64,000 nt of DNA from Spongiactinospora sp. TRM90649 (lineage in GTDB: Bacteria > Actinomycetota > Actinomycetes > Streptosporangiales > Streptosporangiaceae). The notes beneath the pieces are model-generated. The model saw only the letters and a program-made list of their open reading frames with translations, was not told the origin of the DNA and did not search any database. Location of the stretch: positions 186,001 through 250,000 of the forward strand of contig NZ_JARLTC010000005.1 in NCBI RefSeq assembly GCF_029382225.1, written 5' to 3'. Numbering within the stretch: the first letter of the stretch is position 1; each line of letters begins with the position of its first letter. Shown here piece after piece: positions 59,231 through 64,000 of this stretch. Position numbers and translations under genes: made by a program.

Positions 59231-59626
59231 TCAGGCGCTCAGTTCCTCGATCAGTTCCTCCAGGAACCAGGGGGCGCGGGAGAGTACCTCCTGCGTGTAC
59301 TCCTCGAAGACGGCCAGCGCCTGGGCGGCCTCCGGCAGCGAGCGCGAGGGCAGGTCGAGCAGCACCCGCTCCTCGGCGAAGACCTCGCCGCCGACCTGGA
59401 AGGACTCTCCGGTGACCGCCAGGGTGACGGCGAAGCGCACCACGCGGCCGTCGGGCAGGACGAACTCCGCGCCGGCCATCGCGCGGTCCGGGTCGAGCCG
59501 GGAGAGCGGCTCACGCCTGACTAAAGGGTGCCGCAACCCCGCGAACCCCTCCGCCGCGCGGCACAGCGCGAGGAGGAGGTCGGCCGCCGCCCGGCTCTCG
59601 CTGTCCACCAAAGCAGGGTAGATCAC
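59231..59626 (-). CDS. Small hypothetical cytoplasmic protein
   Basis: 131 residues, with start GTG 59626. Regular strands (VLPDGRVVRFAVTLAVTGES, FQVGGEVFAEERVLLDLPS) and a C-terminal helix (FEEYTQEVLSRAPWFLEELI) indicate a real folded protein. Its stop faces the B3/B4 gene 11 bp away. No family is recognised. Confidence 0.6.
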   Translation of the reverse strand: MIYPALVDSESRAAADLLLALCRAAEGFAGLRHPLVRREPLSRLDPDRAMAGAEFVLPDGRVVRFAVTLAVTGESFQVGGEVFAEERVLLDLPSRSLPEAAQALAVFEEYTQEVLSRAPWFLEELIEELSA

Positions 59627-59682
59627 TATCGGCCCGGCCGTCAGCCGGGGACCGGGATCACACGGAGGGATACGGTGAGCCG

Positions 59683-60705
59683 ATGCGCGCGGTGGTGTAT
59701 CACGAGTTCGGCGGCGACCTGACGCTCGCCGAGGTTCCGGACCCCGTTCCGTCCCGGTCGGGGGCGGTGCTGCGGGTCGAGGCCACCGGGCTCTGCCGGA
59801 GCGACTGGCACGGCTGGCAGGGGCACGATCCCGACATCCGGGTCTTCCCTCATGTCCCCGGGCACGAGCTGGCGGGCGTGGTCGAGGCGACCGGGCCGGA
59901 CGTCGCCGGGTGGCGGGCGGGCGACCGGGTGACGGTCCCGTTCGTCTGCGCCTGCGGTACGTGCGCGAGCTGCGCGCGCGGCGACCAGCAGGTCTGCGAG
60001 CGCCAGACGCAGCCCGGTTTCACGCACTGGGGGTCGTTCGCGGAGTATGTAGCGATCGAGCACGCCGACGTGAACCTGGTCCGGATCGGCGGGGCCACGA
60101 CGCCGGTCGCGGCGGCGGGGCTGGGCTGCCGGTTCGCCACGGCGTTCCGGGCGGTCACGGCGGTCGGGGCGGTCACGCCCGGTGAGTGGGTGGCGGTGCA
60201 CGGCTGCGGCGGGGTGGGCCTGTCGGCGGTGATGATCGCCTCGGCGGCCGGGGCTCGGGTGGTGGCCGTGGACGTCTCGCCCGGCGCGCTCGCGCTGGCC
60301 GTCCGGTTCGGGGCGGCGGCCACCGTGGACGCGCGGGACGGCGACGCCGCCGAGCGGGTCCGCGAGCTGACCGGCGGGGGCGCGGGCCTGTCACTGGACG
60401 CCCTGGGCTCGGCGGCGACGGCCGCCGCCTCGATACTCGGGCTGCGCCGCCGCGGCCGGCACGTGCAGGTCGGCCTGCTGCCCGGCGGCGCGGCGCTGCC
60501 AATGGACCGGGTGATCGGCCACGAGCTGGCCGTGCTCGGCAGCCACGGCATGGCCGCGCACGACTACCCCCGGATGCTCACCATGATCGACGCGGGGACG
60601 CTGCGGCCCGACCGGCTCGTCACCAGGACCATCGGCCTGCCCGAGGCCGGGGAGGCGCTGGTCTCGCTGGGCGCCTCCCCCGGCGTGACGGTCATCGTCC
60701 CCTGA
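59683..60705 (+). CDS. Zinc-dependent alcohol/polyol dehydrogenase (MDR family)
   Basis: 340 residues from ATG 59683 with GGAGGGA upstream. The catalytic-zinc region is GLCRSDWHGW and HVPGHELAG; the structural zinc cysteines are in CACGTCASCARGDQQVC. The cofactor motif is HGCGGVGLSAVM. The overall pattern suits a broad alcohol or sugar-alcohol dehydrogenase. It is 88 bp before the ROK kinase on the same strand, so it may belong with sugar metabolism. Confidence 0.86.
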   Translation: MRAVVYHEFGGDLTLAEVPDPVPSRSGAVLRVEATGLCRSDWHGWQGHDPDIRVFPHVPGHELAGVVEATGPDVAGWRAGDRVTVPFVCACGTCASCARGDQQVCERQTQPGFTHWGSFAEYVAIEHADVNLVRIGGATTPVAAAGLGCRFATAFRAVTAVGAVTPGEWVAVHGCGGVGLSAVMIASAAGARVVAVDVSPGALALAVRFGAAATVDARDGDAAERVRELTGGGAGLSLDALGSAATAAASILGLRRRGRHVQVGLLPGGAALPMDRVIGHELAVLGSHGMAAHDYPRMLTMIDAGTLRPDRLVTRTIGLPEAGEALVSLGASPGVTVIVP

Positions 60706-60792
60706 GCGGTGCGCTGCCGGGCCGGGATCCGGACCGGCGGCTAGACTCGCTCCCGCGTACGTCGCCGCGCCCCAACCCGGCAGGACACCCGC

Positions 60793-61755
60793 ATGACATC
60801 CACCTCCGCCGCTCCGGTGCTCGCGATCGACATCGGCGGCACCAAGTTCGCCGCCGCCTCGGTGAGCCCGTCCGGTGAGATCCTGCGGCGGGCCCAGGCC
60901 CCCACTCCCGGCTCCGCCGATCCCGAGGTCGTGGCCACCGCCCTGCTCGGACTGGTCGCCGAGGCGTCGGCGGGCGCGTCGCACGCGGCGATCGGGATCG
61001 GGTCGGCCGGTCCCATCGATCCGGTCCTGGGCACGGTCAGCCCGGTGAACATCCCGGCCTGGCGCGACTTCCCGCTGCTCGGCAAGGTCCGGCGGGCCGT
61101 GCCGGGGCCGCCCGCCGTGCTGGTCGGCGACGCCGTGGCCGCCGCCACGGGCGAGCACTGGCGGGGCGCGGGCAGCGGGGCGGCCTCGCTCCTGGGCGTC
61201 GTGGTGTCCACCGGCATCGGCGGCGGGCTGGTCCTTTCCGGCAGGCCTTACCCGGGGCCCACCGGCAACGCCGGGTTCTTCGGGCACATCGTCGCCGACC
61301 CGGCGGGGCCCGCGTGCGCGTGCGGCGGGCGCGGGTGCGTCGAGGCGAGCGCCAGCGGACCCGCCATGGTGCGATGGGCCCGATCCCAGGGCTGGCGGCC
61401 GGGCGCGGCGGACGGCGCGGGCGCACGGGAACTGGCCGTGGACGCGCGGGACGGCGACGAGGTCGCGATCGCCGCGTTCGATCGGGGGGCGGCGGCGCTG
61501 GCGGCCGGTATCGTGGCGGTTGCCACGATCTGCGACCTCGACCAGGTGGTCGTGGGAGGGGGCGTGGCCGGTGCGGGCGAGACACTTCTCGGTCCGCTGC
61601 GGCGGCATGTCGAACAGCGGACCCACCTCGCGTTCACGCGGCGCCTGCGGGTCACGCCGGGCTCGCTCGGCGGTGACGCGGGGCTGATCGGCGCGGCGCG
61701 GGCGGCGTTGCTCGCGGCCGACGTCCCGACGACCTCGACGCCGGAGTGCCGATGA
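60793..61755 (+). CDS. ROK-family glucokinase-like sugar kinase
   Basis: 320 residues. DIGGTKFAAASV is the ATP phosphate loop, GIGSAGPIDP the hinge, VVSTGIGGGLVLSGRPYPGP the phosphate-2 region, and CACGGRGCVEASASG the zinc motif of ROK proteins. It probably phosphorylates glucose or a related hexose. Its TGA overlaps the manA ATG, so the two are translationally coupled; both could feed mannose or fructose phosphates. Confidence 0.88.
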   Translation: MTSTSAAPVLAIDIGGTKFAAASVSPSGEILRRAQAPTPGSADPEVVATALLGLVAEASAGASHAAIGIGSAGPIDPVLGTVSPVNIPAWRDFPLLGKVRRAVPGPPAVLVGDAVAAATGEHWRGAGSGAASLLGVVVSTGIGGGLVLSGRPYPGPTGNAGFFGHIVADPAGPACACGGRGCVEASASGPAMVRWARSQGWRPGAADGAGARELAVDARDGDEVAIAAFDRGAAALAAGIVAVATICDLDQVVVGGGVAGAGETLLGPLRRHVEQRTHLAFTRRLRVTPGSLGGDAGLIGAARAALLAADVPTTSTPECR

Positions 61756-62972
61756 CCCACGTTCTGCCCAGTGTGCTGCCCATGGCCAACCCGATCCGGC
61801 CGTACGCGTGGGGTTCGCGCGCGGCCATCGCCGCGCTGCAGGGCAGGGCCCCCTCGCCGGGGCCGGAGGCCGAGCTGTGGATGGGCGCGCATCCCGGCGC
61901 GCCCTCGCTGCTGCGCACCTCCTCGGGCGACGTCCCGATGGGCGACCTGCTCGCCGCCGAGCCGCTGGAGGCGCTGGGCGACGCGGCGGTCGGCGCGTTC
62001 GGGCCGCGCCTGCCGTACCTGCTGAAGGTGCTGGCTGCGGAGACGCCGCTGTCGCTGCAGGTCCACCCGACCCCGGCGCAGGCACGGGAGGGGTACGCGG
62101 CCGAGGACCTCGCGGGGATCCCGGTGGACGCCCCCCACCGCAACTACCGCGACCCGTACGCCAAGCCCGAGCTCCTGTGCGCGCTGGAGCCCTTCGAGGC
62201 GCTGTGCGGGTTCCGCGACCCGGCCGCGTCGGCCGCCCTGCTCGCCGAACTGGGGGTGGCCGCGCTGGATCCGTTCGTCGCGGCGCTGCGCGCCGGGGAG
62301 ATCCACTCCGTGGTCTCCGGACTGCTCACGCTGCCGCCTGGACGGCGCGAGCCGGTGGTGAACGCGGTCGCGGCGGCGTGCGCGGCAGATGACGAGCTGG
62401 CCTGGGCGAGCGACCTGGCGGGGCACTACCCGGGCGACCCGGGGGTGGTGATCGCGCTGCTCATGCACCGGTTGCGCCTCGCTCCGGGCGAGGCCCTGTA
62501 CGTGCCCGCCGGGGAGCCGCACAGCTATTTGCGCGGGGTCGGCGTGGAGATCATGAGCGCTTCGGACAACGTGCTGCGCGGCGGGCTCACCGGCAAGCAC
62601 ATCGACATCCCCGAGCTGCTGCGGATCCTGTCGCCGGCGGCGGGCGACCCGGTCGTGGTGCGCCCGGTGCGCCATGGTGACGAGGAGGTCTACGAGACCC
62701 CGGCGCGCGAGTTCCGCCTGTCCAGGGTCCAGGTGGACGGCGAGGCCGTGCTGCCCGCTTTCGGGCCCTCGGTCTTGCTTGGCATAAGCGGAAAAATCAC
62801 GGTTTATGACAACCTGCTATCAACACGCGGTGAATCGCGGCAGAATGGGACTCGGCCCGGTCCGTCCGGGCTCGGTCTCGCGCAGGGCGCCTCGGTGTTC
62901 GTCACCGCGGCATCCGGGCCGATTCGCCTCTCAGGTCGCGGCACGGTTTTTCGTGCCTCCGTTCCCTCCTGA
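61752..62972 (+). CDS. manA: Mannose-6-phosphate isomerase, class I
   Basis: 406 residues. AYAWGSRA-type start (RPYAWGSRAAIAAL), zinc-site motif PLSLQVHPTPAQA, the AYAKPELLCAL segment (here DPYAKPELLCAL), and EALYVPAGEPHSYL are family landmarks. It interconverts mannose-6-phosphate and fructose-6-phosphate. ATG 61752 overlaps the kinase stop. Bases 62776-62840 are unusually A/T-rich, with the non-preferred codons CTA, TCA and ACA, which suggests foreign or recent sequence at the C-terminal domain. Confidence 0.88.
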   Translation: MTHVLPSVLPMANPIRPYAWGSRAAIAALQGRAPSPGPEAELWMGAHPGAPSLLRTSSGDVPMGDLLAAEPLEALGDAAVGAFGPRLPYLLKVLAAETPLSLQVHPTPAQAREGYAAEDLAGIPVDAPHRNYRDPYAKPELLCALEPFEALCGFRDPAASAALLAELGVAALDPFVAALRAGEIHSVVSGLLTLPPGRREPVVNAVAAACAADDELAWASDLAGHYPGDPGVVIALLMHRLRLAPGEALYVPAGEPHSYLRGVGVEIMSASDNVLRGGLTGKHIDIPELLRILSPAAGDPVVVRPVRHGDEEVYETPAREFRLSRVQVDGEAVLPAFGPSVLLGISGKITVYDNLLSTRGESRQNGTRPGPSGLGLAQGASVFVTAASGPIRLSGRGTVFRASVPS

Positions 62973-63042
62973 GAGCGTCCGGCATTTGCGCAGGTCGTAG
63001 ACCTCCGGCAGTTTTCTGTACACCAGGGACCGCAAATCCACC

Positions 63043-63048
63043 TAAAAT
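63043..63048 (+). promoter_or_regulatory. Putative -10 element for a leaderless mRNA
   Basis: TAAAAT ends 8 bp before GTG 63057, and no ribosome site precedes it. Confidence 0.4.
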
Positions 63049-63056
63049 CCGCCGAT

Positions 63057-63878
63057 GTGAACCAATCTCCCGAGAGGTTGCCGATCCGCGAGCGGTCGCC
63101 GCGGCCGGTGACGGGACGGCACCGCCGTCCGGTCCCCGCCCAGCTACCGCCGAACGCCCCTGCGTTCGTCCTGGCCGTGCCAGGTTCGGGCGACGAGGTG
63201 TCGGCCGAGGTGGCGAGCGCCCTCATCGTGGAGAACCCGCATGTCGACGTCCGGGTGGCGCACCTGGAGGACGGCGCGGAATGCGTGGCCAAGCAGCTCG
63301 CGGAGCTGGCCGACGAGCGCCCAGAGGGCGCGACGGCCGCCGTGGTGGTGCCCCTGGTGACCGGCCCCTACCCCCGGGTCTTCCGGATCATCCGCGAGGC
63401 GGTCGCGCAGAGCGGCGTGCACGTGATCATCACCGATCCGCTCGGACCGCACCCGATGCTCGCCGAGGCCCTGCACGTTCGGCTGGCCGACAAGGGCCTG
63501 GCCAGGGCCGACCGGATGCGGCTGTTCAACATCGGCGCGCCGATGGACGGCGTGATCGTCGCCACGGCGGGCGGCGACGAGGCGGCGCGGGCCGCCGAGA
63601 CCACCGCCGTCCTGCTGGCCGCGCGCCTGGCCGTGCCGGTCGTGGCCGCCGCCATCGACGCGTCGCCGAGCATCGGCGACGCCGCGGAGCGCCTGCACCG
63701 GATCGGGGCCTCCAAGCTGGCCATCGCGCCCTACGTGATCGGGCCGGAGGGCGACCTGGGCAAGGTCGCCACCGCCGCCGAGGCGATCGGCGCCGGGTTC
63801 TCCGAGGCCATCGGCGCGCACTCGGCCGTGGTCCAGCTCGCCGCCAGCAACTACGGCGGCTGCCTGGAGGAGAGCTGA
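63057..63878 (+). CDS. Sirohydrochlorin-chelatase (CbiX)-like protein lacking metal histidines
   Basis: 273 residues from GTG 63057. The alternating strands and helices fit two CbiX-type lobes (FVLAVPGSGDEVSAEVAS, AVVVPLVTGPYPRVFRIIRE, then a second VIVATAGGDEAARAAETTAV). Where CbiX has the catalytic VGHGSR motif, this reads AVPGSGDEV with no His, and the second metal histidine is also absent (VTGPY). It may therefore be a non-catalytic or differently used relative. Confidence 0.65.
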   Translation: MNQSPERLPIRERSPRPVTGRHRRPVPAQLPPNAPAFVLAVPGSGDEVSAEVASALIVENPHVDVRVAHLEDGAECVAKQLAELADERPEGATAAVVVPLVTGPYPRVFRIIREAVAQSGVHVIITDPLGPHPMLAEALHVRLADKGLARADRMRLFNIGAPMDGVIVATAGGDEAARAAETTAVLLAARLAVPVVAAAIDASPSIGDAAERLHRIGASKLAIAPYVIGPEGDLGKVATAAEAIGAGFSEAIGAHSAVVQLAASNYGGCLEES

Positions 63879-63915
63879 CCCGCCGATCTAGCCACAGGTC
63901 TCGCTACCGATCTGG

Positions 63916-64000
63916 CTACAGGGGCACCGCGAAGAGCGCGCGTCTGCCCCGGAACTCGGTCACGCTCCACAGCGTGCCCTGCTCGCGCCAGCAGGTGAGG
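63916..64000 (-). CDS. 3' end of a leftward gene (product unknown)
   Basis: A minus-strand frame open from the window edge reads LTCWREQGTLWSVTEFRGRR, then ALFAVPL and TAG (63916-63918). It is too short to identify. Confidence 0.4.
   Translation of the reverse strand, partial: LTCWREQGTLWSVTEFRGRRALFAVPL

Overview
The window is high-GC DNA with strong C/G third-position bias, GTG/TTG starts, many 4-bp stop/start overlaps, an IdeR/DmdR-type iron box and short GC-rich hairpin terminators. This points to a filamentous actinomycete; the family (perhaps Streptosporangiaceae) is a guess. No insertion sequence, integrase, CRISPR array, rRNA or replication origin was found. Several stretches instead contain decayed gene fragments.

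Layout. 1-8.3 kb is mostly housekeeping: an alpha/beta hydrolase tail, glmS with a small upstream gene, a secreted N-acetylmuramoyl-L-alanine amidase, four tRNAs (Gly-Cys-Gly-Val), a threonine dehydratase-like enzyme, and a Ser/Thr kinase broken by a frameshift. 8.3-11.8 kb is an asymmetric ABC transporter pair behind an iron box. 12.2-16.2 kb is a LysR / benzoylformate decarboxylase / MFS aromatic-acid module. 16.1-20.1 kb mixes intact genes (GntR, SDR, MaoC) with remnants of a hydrolase, an acyl-CoA ligase, an enoyl-CoA hydratase and a luciferase-like oxidoreductase.

20.3-28.8 kb looks like one catabolic island. A PuuC-type dehydrogenase and a PuuD-type gamma-glutamyl hydrolase face a leftward operon encoding an acetoacetate-decarboxylase-like protein, HpaE, HpaD, HpaG and a MarR regulator. 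A glutamine-synthetase-like amine ligase is transcribed divergently, with two similar palindromes in the shared promoter. The combination suggests gamma-glutamylation of an aromatic amine followed by homoprotocatechuate meta-cleavage.

28.8-38.1 kb is the most unusual part. A 1464-residue protein joins a fatty-acyl-AMP ligase, an acyl carrier protein, an FMN luciferase-like monooxygenase and a PLP alpha-oxoamine synthase. Beside it lie a divergent aldehyde dehydrogenase, a stand-alone adenylation enzyme with degraded ATP motifs, and a serine hydrolase. I infer a small biosynthetic cluster for an oxidised acyl-amino-ketone lipid. The large gene carries one TTA codon inside a patch of atypical codon use.

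38.1-64 kb: an orphan ModA with a TOBE regulator, a nitrilase with a pentapeptide-repeat tail, LysR, a second Ser/Thr kinase, secreted Pro/Thr-rich and protease genes, an ABC exporter pair, an L,D-transpeptidase, a collagen-like protein with a Lys/Asp/Trp polyampholyte region, a three-gene D-amino-acid operon, a knot of remnants, a tyrosine-phosphatase-like protein, a B3/B4-domain protein, and sugar metabolism genes (zinc dehydrogenase, ROK kinase, manA). Everything here was read by eye; no database search was run.
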